Assembly (NCBI RefSeq): GCF_007000325.2
Contig: NZ_CP117268.1
Span: 310,001-374,000 of the forward strand
Direction: 5' to 3'
Length of the DNA: 64,000 bases
Origin: Rhizobium rhododendri
GTDB lineage: Bacteria; Pseudomonadota; Alphaproteobacteria; Rhizobiales; Rhizobiaceae
The first letter of the stretch is position 1. The number at the start of each line of letters is the position of its first letter. The notes under the pieces were generated by a model. The model saw nothing but the letters and a program-made list of their open reading frames with translations. It was not told the origin of the DNA and did not search any database. Shown one piece after another: positions 26,753 through 36,433 of this stretch. Position numbers and translations under genes: made by a program.

Positions 26753-28443
26753 CCATCGTTCAGACAGTTAACAACGCCGCCTTGCATGCCCTCGACGTCT
26801 CCGGCCTAACGGTCGGCTACGAGGACCGGAACGGATGGCGCACCGCTGTTCATGGCATCGATTTTACCGTCGCCGCCGGCGAGGTTGTGGCGCTGGTCGG
26901 TGGGTCCGGTTCCGGCAAGAGTTCCACGGCGCAGGCTATCATCGGGCTGCTGCCCTCTAACGGCCGGCTTGAAGGCGGCAGCGTCCGCCTTAATGGCCAG
27001 GACATTGCACGATGGCCGCAGAAGCGATTGAACGGTATTCGCGGTTCGGTCGTCAGCCTTATCCCTCAGGACCCGGGCAATGCGCTCAACCCGGTCAAGA
27101 CAATAGGCCGACAGGTGGCAGAAATCCTCACCATCCACGGCAAGGCCTCGGGTGCGCAGGCCTATAAGCTCGCCATCGAACTGCTGCATCGGGTCGGCCT
27201 CAATCAGCCCGAACTTCGCGCCGGGCAATATCCCCACGAACTGTCCGGCGGCATGAAGCAGCGGGTGCTGATCGCCATCGCCATCGCTCTCAAGCCATCG
27301 CTGATCATTGCCGATGAGCCGACCAGCGCGCTGGATGTCACAGTGCAGCGGCACATCCTCGAGCTGATCGACAGGCTGCGGCAGGAATCGGGGACGGCGG
27401 TGCTGCTTGTCACCCATGACCTCGGGGTCGCCGTCGACCGCGCCGACCGGCTGGTCGTCCTGCAGCACGGCGTCATCCAGGAGCAGGGCCGCACCGCCCA
27501 AATTCTGCGGCAGCCGAAAAGCAGCTATACCCGTCAGCTCTTGGCGGATGCGCCGTCTCTTAACATCAGACGAAGGCTCTTTGCGGCCATTGCCGCGCAG
27601 CAGACAGACGATACGCAGCCGGCGAACGATCTCTCGAAGGACATCATCGTCGTCGAAAACCTCGTCCAGGAGTTTGGACAGGGCAGGGGTGCGGGTTTTC
27701 GGGCTGTCAACGACATTTCGTTCCGCGTCCGGCGCGGCACCACCCATGCCATTGTCGGCGAATCCGGCTCCGGCAAGACCACGACCATCCGCGCCGTCGC
27801 CGGCTTCCAGCGCCCGACGACGGGTAGGATCGTCATCGATGGGTTGGAGCTCGCTTCGCTGAAGGGCGAGACGCTGCGGCTTTTTCGCAAGAAAATCCAG
27901 CTCGTCTATCAAAACCCGTTCGGCTCGCTCGATCCGCACCAGACGATCCGCCGGATCGTCGAGGAGCCACTTTTGAATTTCGAGCGGATCGCGCCGGCAG
28001 AGCGGCTCGACAGAGTTGCGGCGATGGTGGAAGAGGTCGGCCTGCCGGCCGATGTGCTGCAGCGCCAGCCGCGGGCTTTGTCCGGCGGCCAGCGGCAGCG
28101 CGTTGCCATTGCCCGGGCGCTGGTCCTCGATCCGCAGATTCTTGTGCTCGACGAAGCTGTGTCCGCCCTCGATGTTACCGTCCAGGCACAGATCCTGACG
28201 CTGCTGGAAAAGTTGCAGCAAAATCTCGGCCTCACCTATCTGTTCGTCTCACACGATCTTTCTGTCGTCCGACAAATCGCCGACACCGTCTCCGTGCTCA
28301 ACAACGGCAGGCTGGTCGAGGATGGCGCGGTGGAAGACGTTTTCGGCAATCCGCAAAACGCCTACACCCGCGAGCTGCTCGAAGCCATTCCGGGCAAGCG
28401 CTACCAGCTGTTGACGCGCGCCGCCCTTACCAGTGCAGGATAA
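26749..28443 (+). CDS. ABC transporter double ATPase (DppD-DppF fusion)
   Basis: 564 residues holding two complete ATPase domains in one chain. Domain 1: GGSGSGKSS, LSGGMKQR, LIIADEPTSALD. Domain 2: GESGSGKTT, LSGGQRQR, ILVLDEAVSALD. ATG 26749 overlaps the permease stop; the longer reading frame mirrors the permease gene. It serves as the energy unit of the importer encoded just upstream. Confidence 0.93.
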   Translation: MTIVQTVNNAALHALDVSGLTVGYEDRNGWRTAVHGIDFTVAAGEVVALVGGSGSGKSSTAQAIIGLLPSNGRLEGGSVRLNGQDIARWPQKRLNGIRGSVVSLIPQDPGNALNPVKTIGRQVAEILTIHGKASGAQAYKLAIELLHRVGLNQPELRAGQYPHELSGGMKQRVLIAIAIALKPSLIIADEPTSALDVTVQRHILELIDRLRQESGTAVLLVTHDLGVAVDRADRLVVLQHGVIQEQGRTAQILRQPKSSYTRQLLADAPSLNIRRRLFAAIAAQQTDDTQPANDLSKDIIVVENLVQEFGQGRGAGFRAVNDISFRVRRGTTHAIVGESGSGKTTTIRAVAGFQRPTTGRIVIDGLELASLKGETLRLFRKKIQLVYQNPFGSLDPHQTIRRIVEEPLLNFERIAPAERLDRVAAMVEEVGLPADVLQRQPRALSGGQRQRVAIARALVLDPQILVLDEAVSALDVTVQAQILTLLEKLQQNLGLTYLFVSHDLSVVRQIADTVSVLNNGRLVEDGAVEDVFGNPQNAYTRELLEAIPGKRYQLLTRAALTSAG

Positions 28444-28447
28444 TCCC

Positions 28448-29497
28448 ATGACCGCTTGCTCTCAGCCAAAGCGCCTTGGCTTCTTCAGCCGCGTACTCGA
28501 CCAGACGGACGCACAAACCCGCTATCGCCTTGTCGGCGAACAGATCATCCATGCCGAGAAATTCGGCTTCGACAGCGCCTGGTTGGCGCAACACCACTTT
28601 AACGGGGAGGAAGGCGGCCTGCCGGCGCCGCTCATTCTGCTCGCCGATATTGCCGCCCGGACCTCGCGCATCCGGCTCGGCACCGGCGTCATCACCCTGC
28701 CGATGGAAAATCCCGTGCGGGTGGCCGAAGACACCGCCGTGCTCGATCTCTTGTCAGGTGGTCGGCTGGAGGTCGGCTTTGGCACCGGTGGCACGCCGCA
28801 AGCTTTCTTGCCCTTTGGCCTTGAAAGCGCCGAACGCGGACCCGTCTATGCAAGCCACCTCGCCACCATCCGCAATGCCTGGAGCGGCGGCGAGTTGCCG
28901 GGGGGCAACAGGCTCTATCCGGGGGCGCCGACCCTCGGGGATCGCGTCTGGCAGGCGACCTTCTCTGTCGGCGGCGGCGAGAGGGCCGGCCGCGATGGCG
29001 ACGGCCTGATGCTGTCGCGCACCCAACCGCGACCGGAGGAGGCACCGTCTGCAACCCTCTGGGACCTGCAGAACCCGATCATCGACGCCTATCTTGCGGC
29101 GTTGCCGACCGGGCGTGCACCCCGCATTCTCGGCTCTCGCAGCCTGTTTGTCGCCGACGACCGGCAAGAGGCGTTGCATCTGGCGGAAATCGGCCTTCAG
29201 CGCAGCGTCGAGCGCTTTGTCGCTAGCGGCCATGTCATCGCCGACCGGACGACCGCCGGCCTGATCAAGGCCTTCGACGTGCATGTCGGGACGCCGGATG
29301 ATGTCATTGCCTCGTTAAAGGCCGACACGGCGCTGTCGCGCGTCACCGATCTTGTCTTCCAGGTGCACTCCGTCGATCCACCACACGCCTATATCCTGCG
29401 CTCGCTCGAGCTGATCGCCAGCGAAGTCGCGCCGGCGCTAGGCTGGAGCGGGCAGTCGATTCGACCGCTTGGGCGCCTCAGTGTGGCAACCATGTGA
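28448..29497 (+). CDS. Luciferase-like FMN-dependent monooxygenase, KPN_01858 family
   Basis: 349 residues from ATG 28448, only 4 bp after the ATPase gene. It is a bacterial-luciferase-like TIM barrel: FGFDSAWLAQHHF near 45, RIRLGTGVITLP near 80 and AVLDLLSGGRLEVGFGTG near 105. The family is defined by its constant company with this ABC transporter. It presumably uses FMNH2 to open the compound that the transporter brings in. The gene lacks an accompanying reductase. Confidence 0.9.
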   Translation: MTACSQPKRLGFFSRVLDQTDAQTRYRLVGEQIIHAEKFGFDSAWLAQHHFNGEEGGLPAPLILLADIAARTSRIRLGTGVITLPMENPVRVAEDTAVLDLLSGGRLEVGFGTGGTPQAFLPFGLESAERGPVYASHLATIRNAWSGGELPGGNRLYPGAPTLGDRVWQATFSVGGGERAGRDGDGLMLSRTQPRPEEAPSATLWDLQNPIIDAYLAALPTGRAPRILGSRSLFVADDRQEALHLAEIGLQRSVERFVASGHVIADRTTAGLIKAFDVHVGTPDDVIASLKADTALSRVTDLVFQVHSVDPPHAYILRSLELIASEVAPALGWSGQSIRPLGRLSVATM

Positions 29498-29524
29498 TCG
29501 CGTTTTCAACAGAAAGGTATTCCC

Positions 29525-30172
29525 ATGACATCGTCAACACCTGACGTCATCGACCTCCTGACCAGAATAAGCTCCGGGTCCAAGATTGATCGCATTCGCA
29601 GCGAGCGACCTGAAACACGCGCCAATGCCCAGAAGAGCTATCTAGAGCTGTTCGAGCCAACCGAGCCGGGCGATGTCAGTCGGACTGAGCGCCTGACGGT
29701 GGCCGCCTTCGTCGCGGGGCTGCATCGAGCCGATGCGGTGGCGGACTTCTATGCCTCGGGCCTGGCCGAGATTCCTGGCGGCGCGTCGCTTCTCGGCGCC
29801 ATCAAGGCCGAGGTTGAAAAGGGACGGACGCAAGGGCCTTACGGACGCTTCCCGAGCGGGCCGCTTTCGGCGGAGGACAAGCCGGGGCCGGCCTTCGCCA
29901 TCTCAGAATTCAACGCCGTGACGCTTGGCAAGACGCTGACGGCAGCGCTGCAGCACAGCCATCTGCTGGTGTTCCGGCCGCGCGAGGCCGGCCCCGCGGC
30001 GTTGCAGAGGCTGCTGGATGCCGGCTGGAGCACGACGGCCATCGTCACACTGTCGCAGATCGTCGCCTTCCTGGCCTTCCAGATCCGCGTGGTTGGCGGT
30101 CTGACCGCCTTGGCCGCTGCCGGCACCAAGCGACTGGCTGCTCCAAACACGACGGCAACCGTGAACACGTAG
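29525..30172 (+). CDS. CMD-domain protein, Avi_7170 family
   Basis: 215 residues, ATG 29525 after AAAGG. It is related to the carboxymuconolactone-decarboxylase/AhpD fold but has no CxxC in the usual place, which is characteristic of the Avi_7170 family. Helical throughout, no signal peptide. It always accompanies the AhpD-like gene that follows; the two may form one complex. Biochemical function is unknown. Confidence 0.85.
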   Translation: MTSSTPDVIDLLTRISSGSKIDRIRSERPETRANAQKSYLELFEPTEPGDVSRTERLTVAAFVAGLHRADAVADFYASGLAEIPGGASLLGAIKAEVEKGRTQGPYGRFPSGPLSAEDKPGPAFAISEFNAVTLGKTLTAALQHSHLLVFRPREAGPAALQRLLDAGWSTTAIVTLSQIVAFLAFQIRVVGGLTALAAAGTKRLAAPNTTATVNT

Positions 30173-30181
30173 GAGACAACT

Positions 30182-30784
30182 TTGACCGAGACGATCATCC
30201 ACACCGATATCGACAATCGCCCGAACGCCTTTACCCAGGCCGAGATCGGCTGGACACCCTGGCTTCAGCCATTGGAAGAGGCCGACCTGACCGAACGGCA
30301 TTGGGCCGGCCTCGTCGATGCGGCCCGCGCGAAATCAAGTTATTTCATGCTGCTTGCCCGTGATCCCGACATCTTGGGCGCCCGCACCAAGGCGGACAAA
30401 GACATTTTCTACAACACCAGGTCCGGCTTGCCGCGCGCCGAGCGCGAACTATCCGCCGCCGCCGCATCGCGCTCCAATGGCTGCATCTTCTGCGCCTCGG
30501 TGCATGCCCGTTTTGCCTCGCATTTTTCCAGGCGAACGGAGGATGTGCAGCGGCTTCTCGATGAGGGCACCGATGCCGATCTCGGCAGCCGCTGGAATGC
30601 CATCGTCGCCGCCTCCGTGGCGCTGACGGCCACGCCCTCCGTTTTTGGAGCTGCCGAAATTGAGCGCTTGCGGACCGAGGGGCTGGACAATCTGGAAATT
30701 TCCGACGTCATCCATGGCGCAGCATTCTTCAACTGGGCCAACCGCTTGATGCTGTCGCTCGGAGAGCCAACGCCTGCGGCCTGA
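30182..30784 (+). CDS. AhpD-like alkylhydroperoxidase-domain protein, Avi_7169 family
   Basis: 200 residues starting at TTG 30182, seven bases after AGGAG; no better start exists. The AhpD motif is intact: Cys101 and Cys104 in CIFC and His108. Proteins of this fold reduce peroxides or act in ring/decarboxylation chemistry. In this operon it may detoxify a hydroperoxide made by the flavin monooxygenase, or act on its product. Confidence 0.88.
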   Translation: MTETIIHTDIDNRPNAFTQAEIGWTPWLQPLEEADLTERHWAGLVDAARAKSSYFMLLARDPDILGARTKADKDIFYNTRSGLPRAERELSAAAASRSNGCIFCASVHARFASHFSRRTEDVQRLLDEGTDADLGSRWNAIVAASVALTATPSVFGAAEIERLRTEGLDNLEISDVIHGAAFFNWANRLMLSLGEPTPAA

Positions 30785-30838
30785 AGGGGCTTGCGCGTCC
30801 GACCTCTCCCACGATCCTGCCGCAAAGGAAACCAAGCC

Positions 30839-31588
30839 ATGGCTTTTGCCCTCGACCATATCGTCATCGCCGTCAACGATCTGGCGCGGGCCGTTGCGGA
30901 TTACCGGCTACTCGGCTTCACGGTTTATCCCGGCGGCGTGCATCATGGCGGCGTATCGCATAATGCGCTGGTGGTGTTTGCCGATGGCGCCTATTTCGAG
31001 GTCATCGCCTATCATCGGCCCGATCCCGGCAATCCGTGGTGGACGCTGCTTGCTGAGGCCGGCGAGGGCTTTGTCGACTTCGCCCTTGCTCCCGACGACA
31101 CGCAGGCGGGTATCGCCGCCGCCCGGGCGCGGGGCCTCAGCTTAACAGAGCCCGCCTCCGGCGGACGCGTGCGGCCGGATGGCGTAAGGCTAGATTGGCA
31201 GATCGTTCGGCCGGAAACGCGCGACCTGCCCTTCTGGTGCGGCGATGTCACCGCGCGGGATTTGCGCGTGCCTCTAGGCGAGCACCGCAAGCACGCCAAC
31301 CGCGCTGAGGGCATCGCCGTCGTTCGTGTCGATGTCGCTGACATTGCGGCGAGCGCCGGCCGTTATCGCGCGCTGTTGGGCGACGATGCCGTCACGCGAT
31401 CCGGCGAGGATATCCGCATCGCCATCGGCACGTCGATTATCGAACTCGTCGGGCCAGACCATGGCGCGGAGCAGGGCCGTCTGCAAACGCGTGGCGAGGG
31501 CGTCTCCTCAATCGATCTGCATGGGGGCGTCGCCGCGGATCTCGACATCGGCCGCTCACATCGCGCCGTCCTGCGCATCCGTCCTTAG
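30839..31588 (+). CDS. VOC-family (glyoxalase-like) protein
   Basis: 249 residues from ATG 30839. The start ALDHIVIAVNDLARAVADYRLLGF is a typical first beta-alpha-beta unit of the vicinal-oxygen-chelate fold, and a second half begins near VVRVDVADIAASAGRYRALLG. It resembles the glyoxalase-like domain group with His at residue 7 as a likely metal ligand. Last gene of the operon, so it may process the oxidised product. The substrate is unknown. Confidence 0.85.
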   Translation: MAFALDHIVIAVNDLARAVADYRLLGFTVYPGGVHHGGVSHNALVVFADGAYFEVIAYHRPDPGNPWWTLLAEAGEGFVDFALAPDDTQAGIAAARARGLSLTEPASGGRVRPDGVRLDWQIVRPETRDLPFWCGDVTARDLRVPLGEHRKHANRAEGIAVVRVDVADIAASAGRYRALLGDDAVTRSGEDIRIAIGTSIIELVGPDHGAEQGRLQTRGEGVSSIDLHGGVAADLDIGRSHRAVLRIRP

Positions 31589-31673
31589 CGGCGGGTCGTT
31601 GCCGGATGATCTAGAGCCGAGGGTTGGCACCCGGTGGTCATCTTTTTCAAGAATTGCGACAGGAGCGGGGCTG

Positions 31674-31710
31674 CATTTCTTTAGTCTACTCGCTGGATAG
31701 ACTAATTTGA
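31674..31710. promoter_or_regulatory. Conserved upstream element, copy 2, with a perfect 8-bp inverted repeat
   Basis: The element pairs with 19048-19084 (26/37 identical). Here it includes TTAGTCTA and TAGACTAA, perfect inverted arms nine bases apart at 31681-31705, 52 bp upstream of a small ORF. It looks like an operator or a promoter with dyad symmetry. Confidence 0.45.
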
Positions 31711-31756
31711 CAGAACCGTTTCCGCGGAGACATCCACGTCTGACATGGAGAACGCT

Positions 31757-31948
31757 ATGAGCGTCCTGCGCTATTTCGGTCGCCTTCGGTCTTGCCGCGA
31801 CAGTCTGGAAGACAGGCTGAATCTGCACGAGGCGCGCCGCTGCTTTGGAAGTGACGATTGCGAGGACGGCACCACCGACGAGCTGCTAGCGCAGATTTCC
31901 GAACTGGACGGCAGCTTGTCTTCTCTGCGCTATCGGCGGCGTCGTTAA
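31757..31948 (+). CDS. Small protein of unknown function (63 residues)
   Basis: ATG 31757 is chosen over 31745 because GGAG lies seven bases before it. The product starts MSVLRYFGRL, is acidic in the middle (DDCEDGTTDELLAQISELD) and ends in a run of arginines. No membrane segment or known domain. Like the 56-residue ORF at 19185 it begins M-x4-FG-basic-L and follows the conserved element, so the two may be related in role. Confidence 0.5.
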   Translation: MSVLRYFGRLRSCRDSLEDRLNLHEARRCFGSDDCEDGTTDELLAQISELDGSLSSLRYRRRR

Positions 31949-31954
31949 CGCACG

Positions 31955-32172
31955 GCCGATGCCTGCGCGACGAGCGCAGCGTGGTCGGCGTCGCCGATGA
32001 TGCGCCCCTTCTCCATCGTTATGGCCTGGTCATATGTCCGATGACGCCGGGATCATGGCTGACCAGCGTCATGTCATGCGATACCGCGAGATCGTTGAGC
32101 AGGTCGAGAATGCCGGCCTGGACGGACGCATTCAGCGCCGAGGTCGGCTCATCGAGCAGCAGCAATGACCTC
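31955..32172 (-). pseudogene. ABC ATPase, C-terminal remnant
   Basis: Read on the minus strand the segment gives LLLLDEPTSALN (Walker B), then MTLVSHDPGVIGH (H loop), and after a frameshift MEKGRIIGD, the normal ending of oligopeptide-type ATPases. The Walker A and signature parts are absent. It is a broken copy, lying next to the intact operon of the same transporter type. Confidence 0.7.
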
Positions 32173-32296
32173 ATTGCAACAGTATCTCGCTACTTCGATC
32201 CTGGCACCCAATGCAGGAAAAATAGCCCTCTTCGGCGACCTCTGCCAATGAATTGCAAAGCCGCACGAGATCGTCAAGTGGGCGAAACTCGCGCAT
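32171..32296 (-). CDS. Possible small protein with a CxxC motif (41 residues)
   Basis: A minus-strand ATG at 32296 follows AGGAAG and encodes MREFRPLDDLVRLCNSL and ends with FSCIGCQDRSSEILLQ. It lies 67 bp beyond the end of the tauABC-like operon in the same direction and could be its last gene. No match is recognised, and with this length chance cannot be excluded. Confidence 0.3.
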   Translation of the reverse strand: MREFRPLDDLVRLCNSLAEVAEEGYFSCIGCQDRSSEILLQ

Positions 32297-32363
32297 CTTG
32301 AGCCAGCTTCCTGATGGTGACCTACTCTCTTTTGTTCCGCGGAGGTTTCGACTGACAGGAGCG

Positions 32364-33218
32364 TCAGCTCTTGCCTTTCCAGGGCACGAGCCATGCCTCC
32401 AAGGCACGCATCACCAGCGTAAAGGCAAACGCGCAAGCGGCGATGATGCCGATGCCGACGAATACCACATCCGTTGCCAGAAATTGCGAGGCCGACATGA
32501 TCATGAACCCAATTCCGCGGGTTGCCGCGATCAATTCGGCCGCCACAAGCGTTCCCCAGCCGACGCCGAGCGCGATGCGGATGCCCGTCAGGATTTCCGG
32601 CAATGCCGAGGGCAAAACGATGTCGAAAAACAGGTTCCAGCGGCTGGCGCCCAGCGACAGCGCAGCGTTGACCCGCTCGATCGGTAGGGACCGCACACCG
32701 GCCTGGGCAGACAGGCAGATTGGCGCGAACATCGCCAGAACCAGCAGGGTGATCTTAGACGTCTCGCCAATGCCGAGCCAGATGATCATCAGCGGCAGGT
32801 AGGCGAGTGGCGGCAGCGGCCAGTAGAATTCGATGGGCGTGTCGAGTACGCCCTTGGCCCAGCGGTTCAATCCCATGGCCAGCCCGACGGGCACGCCGAA
32901 AAGACAGGCAACGAACGCGGCAGAGAGAATTCGAAACAGGCTGGCCGAGACATGCTCCCAGAGTGATGCGCCAGCATAGCCGTCATTGTAGACGGCGACT
33001 GCCTGCTTCACGACTTCTTCCGGCGTCGGCAGAAAGAGATGGGCGACGAGCCCAGATTTCGCCACGCCCCACCAGGCGGCCAAGAGCAAAATACCGGTGA
33101 TGATGCTGATCGGTGCAGTCGATCGCTCGCCTATGCCGAAGGTGCGCATCTTGACGAGGCGATGGGTCGCCTCCGCCTCGGGATGGAGAATGCTCGCTGC
33201 TTCTGTCAGTTCGGTCAT
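32364..33218 (-). CDS. tauC: Taurine-type ABC transporter permease
   Basis: 284 residues with about six membrane helices and the EAA-loop stretch [20 protein letters not shown]. Sequence style and operon order match TauC/SsuC. The ATG at 33218 overlaps the ATPase stop by 4 bp. Confidence 0.9.
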   Translation of the reverse strand: MTELTEAASILHPEAEATHRLVKMRTFGIGERSTAPISIITGILLLAAWWGVAKSGLVAHLFLPTPEEVVKQAVAVYNDGYAGASLWEHVSASLFRILSAAFVACLFGVPVGLAMGLNRWAKGVLDTPIEFYWPLPPLAYLPLMIIWLGIGETSKITLLVLAMFAPICLSAQAGVRSLPIERVNAALSLGASRWNLFFDIVLPSALPEILTGIRIALGVGWGTLVAAELIAATRGIGFMIMSASQFLATDVVFVGIGIIAACAFAFTLVMRALEAWLVPWKGKS

Positions 33219-34006
33219 TCGGCAGCGCTCCTGACGTCGTCGGTGCTGTGGATGATGGTGCGGATCTCTTCGCGCAGATCGGCAAATTTGGACGATGTCT
33301 TGATCGCCCGCGCATCGCCACTTTTGGCAAGATCCTTGACGAAATCGAGGCTGAATCTAGCGACGACCCGGCCTGGGCGCGGCGACATGACGATCAGTTC
33401 TGTGCCAAGGAACAGCGCCTCCTCGATCGAATGGGTGATGAAGAAGATGCGCTTTCGCGTCCGGTGCCAGATCGACACCAGAAGCTCCTGCATTTGCTCG
33501 CGCGTCAGACTGTCGAGCGCGCCGAACGGCTCGTCCATGAGCAGGATATCCGGCTCCGTCGCCAGTGCCCGGGCGATGCCGACGCGCTGGCGCATTCCAC
33601 CGGAGAGCTCATGAGGCAGGGCGTTGCCGAACTCGCCGAGACCAACCAGCTGCAGCAGCTCCTGCGATTTCTCGCGGCGCTCGAATTTTCCGGCGCCCGC
33701 AAATTTCAGCCCCAGGCCAACATTGTCGAGGACCGACTTCCAGGGCAGGAGCGTATCTTTCTGAAACACGACGCCACGGTCGGCACCGGGCTTTTCGATC
33801 GGCCGGCCGTCCAGCGTTATCTTGCCTTCCGACAGCGGCAGAAATCCGGCGATGGCATGCAGCAAGGTCGACTTGCCACAGCCGGAAGCACCCAGTGCAA
33901 CGACGAAACCCTGGTCGGGGATGTCGAGAGACACCCGGTCCAGAGCATGCACAGTGCGGCCATCCCGCGCTTTGAAATAGACGGAGGCGCGTTCGACTTT
34001 CAGCAT
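33215..34006 (-). CDS. tauB: Taurine-type ABC transporter ATPase
   Basis: 263 residues from ATG 34006. Walker [28 protein letters not shown] (typical of TauB), signature LSGGMRQR and Walker [13 protein letters not shown]. The open frame extends upstream to 34216, but that part mirrors the binding-protein gene. Confidence 0.92.
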   Translation of the reverse strand: MLKVERASVYFKARDGRTVHALDRVSLDIPDQGFVVALGASGCGKSTLLHAIAGFLPLSEGKITLDGRPIEKPGADRGVVFQKDTLLPWKSVLDNVGLGLKFAGAGKFERREKSQELLQLVGLGEFGNALPHELSGGMRQRVGIARALATEPDILLMDEPFGALDSLTREQMQELLVSIWHRTRKRIFFITHSIEEALFLGTELIVMSPRPGRVVARFSLDFVKDLAKSGDARAIKTSSKFADLREEIRTIIHSTDDVRSAAE

Positions 34007-34064
34007 ATGTGAAATCCAATTCGTTTCCCGCGCTGCGAATAACGACAGCGCGGGACAGCTGCTA

Positions 34065-35078
34065 TCAGTTACTCGGCGCGACGACGGCGTCCGGCGTGAC
34101 GAAGGCGGCGTAGCTTGGCAGGACGTCCGAGACCTTGCCCTGGTCCTTAAGGAACGTTGCTGTATCCTTGAGGATTTTGGCCGCACCGGACTTCTCACCA
34201 CCGCCGAGCCAGGCATCGGAAGCCTGAACTTCAGGTGTCAGTAATGTCAGGTTCTTCAGTGCGGCAGATTGCTGTTCCGCCGTGCCGCCGAGCTGCTTGG
34301 CCAGCAGCTTGGCGTTGTCGCTGTCCGGCCCCCAAGCGGGCTTGTCGTTGGCGAAGGAAGCATAGGAGGCGTTGATAACGCCGGCAAAGTTTTTCAGGAA
34401 ACCGGGGTTCTTGTCGGCGAAGTCGGTAGCGGCGACCCAGGCGGAGAAGGTCGGCGCTCCTTTGTCGGCAACCTCCTTGGAGGTGATAAGCACCTTGCCG
34501 TTCTTTTTCAGTTCAGTCAGCGCTGGATCCCAAACGAAGCCGCCATCGATATCACCGCGCGCGAAACCCGCAACGATCTGCGGCTGGGGAATGGCGAAGA
34601 CCTGAACGTCCTTTTCGGTCAGGCCGAGGCTCTTGATGAGAGCGAGAAGCTGGTAGTGGTCAGTCGAGACCGGAGCGGCCGCCAGCTTCTTGCCTTTCAG
34701 ATCCGCTAGCGTATTGATCCCAGAGCCATTGCGCACGACAAGCGCTTCGTCGATGCCCGAAATCGACGAGAGGTAGAAGGCCTTGACGGCCAGGCCGCGC
34801 GAAGTCGCCGCTGCAAAGGGGCTGGAACCGACATAGCCGACCTGCACGTCACCGGAGGCGATGGCGGCAAAGATATCGGCGCCAGAATTGAATTTACGGA
34901 AATCGATGTCATAGCCGGTCGCCTTGGCAAAGGCGCCGTTAGCGATGCCGACCGACGACGGCAAGGCATCCGTCTGATAGCCAACGACGACTTTTTTGTC
35001 GGCCGCACTGGCTCCGAAGGCAGCAACCAGTGTCATTGCGCCGAACAAGCTGGCAAGCAGTCCCTTGTGGAGTTTCAT
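34065..35078 (-). CDS. tauA: Taurine-binding protein
   Basis: 337 residues from ATG 35078; a signal peptide ends at ASA near 26. [17 protein letters not shown], then [19 protein letters not shown] and [16 protein letters not shown] follow E. coli TauA closely. First gene of tauABC. No tauD dioxygenase or taurine dehydrogenase gene is in the window, so catabolism depends on genes elsewhere. Confidence 0.9.
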   Translation of the reverse strand: MKLHKGLLASLFGAMTLVAAFGASAADKKVVVGYQTDALPSSVGIANGAFAKATGYDIDFRKFNSGADIFAAIASGDVQVGYVGSSPFAAATSRGLAVKAFYLSSISGIDEALVVRNGSGINTLADLKGKKLAAAPVSTDHYQLLALIKSLGLTEKDVQVFAIPQPQIVAGFARGDIDGGFVWDPALTELKKNGKVLITSKEVADKGAPTFSAWVAATDFADKNPGFLKNFAGVINASYASFANDKPAWGPDSDNAKLLAKQLGGTAEQQSAALKNLTLLTPEVQASDAWLGGGEKSGAAKILKDTATFLKDQGKVSDVLPSYAAFVTPDAVVAPSN

Positions 35079-35563
35079 TGTCCCGTCCCTACCCATGTGG
35101 CGCACGTCGCCGTTTCTTGAGCCGTCGCCTTTCGTGACGCCGGCGACTATAGGCTAAGCAGGGGCTTTGAGCTTTCACAGTTCAAATATACTAAAATTCA
35201 AGATGAGTTGGGAAATAGCTTCCTGTCAAAGCTGCATCCGGCATCTTTACACGCAGGGGGATGCGGATGACTGCTTGACGACGTCGGCTGTTAGCCGACA
35301 GATCGAATCTGTTCTTTCGTCAAACCTAAGTGGTGTTCGCAGATGACAGCCGGCTATGGATTAGGCTTTCGACGGCGGGGTCCGCTTTGCGGTGCCCTGC
35401 GGTGACAACTCCGGTCGCCCCACGCTGTCGGGGCAGCTTTCGTTGGGGCGTCGACTATGAGACGACGCCAGGACTCGCAATCGGGGTCACTATGCACTAT
35501 GACTTATACGTCTTCTTTGGATGTTGCGACCTTAGTCGTGCTGATCTGTCGGGAGTTGAGTGA
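35079..35563. promoter_or_regulatory. Divergent intergenic region upstream of tauABC
   Basis: An AT-rich patch at about 35175-35205 (CAAATATACTAAAATTCAAG) is the likely tau promoter area. The remainder, up to the glycosyltransferase, has no convincing gene; a 77-codon plus frame at 35330 starts with GTG and lacks a ribosome site. Confidence 0.4.
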
Positions 35564-36388
35564 ATGCTTGAACGGGTCGAGCGAAAGGATGCCTGTCGCG
35601 GAATTAACAGGGCAGTCCCCGCGTCTCCGCTCCTCATTTACGTTATCAATCTGGATCGCTGCATCGAGCGCTGGGATCGCCTCCGCACCCAGGCTGTCCA
35701 GCATGGCCTGAACCTCGTTCGGGTCGCAGCCGTAGACGGCCAATCTGTGCTCGCGGAGGAGCGGGTCGGCTTTCATCCCCGCTCCTTCAGTTATCACAAC
35801 GGCCGCACGATCCTCGCCGGCGAATACGGCTGTTATCGAAGCCACCTGCTGGCTCTTGAAACCTTCGTTGCCAGTGGCGACGCGATGGCCATCATCATAG
35901 AGGATGATGTCGACCTCAACGCGGCACTTATCCCGCGGGCCATGGCGGCCGTGGCGGCCGTGCCTGGCACCGAGGGCAGCGTCATCAAGCTCGCAAATCA
36001 CCGAAAGGTCGGTTTCAGACCAGTCGCTATGACCACCCTCGGCGATGTCGTCGGCCGCTGCCTGCATGGTCCCCAGGGCTCGGCTGCTTGCTACATCGTC
36101 ACGCGCGAAGCGGCGTTGAAGTTGGTAAAAAGGTTGAATACGGTTCTGTTGCCCTACGATGTCGCTCTCGAACGCGGCTGGTCGACTGGTGTCCAGACGT
36201 TTTCGACAGAAGACAATCTCGTAACATTCAGTCCGCATCGAAGAGATACGACGATCGGCAAGAGGTCGCATTACAGGGCTGCCAAGCGACACTTCATGCT
36301 GCGCATGACAACCCACTGGTTCCGCGCTCACGACCAGCTGCGACGGTGGTTCTATGCGACATGGGGATGCCAGCGGATCAGCCGCTAG
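35564..36388 (+). CDS. Glycosyltransferase family 25 (LPS/LOS type)
   Basis: 274 residues, ATG preceded by GGGAG. Family 25 landmarks: IYVINLDRCIERWDRL at about 25-40, GEYGCYRSHL near 90 and the acidic IIIEDDVDL near 110, which binds metal and nucleotide sugar. These enzymes add a sugar, often galactose, to lipooligosaccharide in the cytoplasm. The next gene is a nucleotide-sugar dehydratase, so both probably serve surface polysaccharide, although they face each other. Confidence 0.88.
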   Translation: MLERVERKDACRGINRAVPASPLLIYVINLDRCIERWDRLRTQAVQHGLNLVRVAAVDGQSVLAEERVGFHPRSFSYHNGRTILAGEYGCYRSHLLALETFVASGDAMAIIIEDDVDLNAALIPRAMAAVAAVPGTEGSVIKLANHRKVGFRPVAMTTLGDVVGRCLHGPQGSAACYIVTREAALKLVKRLNTVLLPYDVALERGWSTGVQTFSTEDNLVTFSPHRRDTTIGKRSHYRAAKRHFMLRMTTHWFRAHDQLRRWFYATWGCQRISR

Positions 36389-36433
36389 AAGCTTCCAGGC
36401 GCTCAAAGCAAACACAAAAGACCGCGAGCAGGT

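Noticed and set aside
26806..28221. Long minus-strand frame (471 codons) opposite the double ATPase
   Set aside because: Antisense of two conserved ABC domains.
35504..36415. Minus-strand frame (303 codons) opposite the glycosyltransferase
   Set aside because: The plus strand has all family 25 motifs and a ribosome site; the minus frame has neither.
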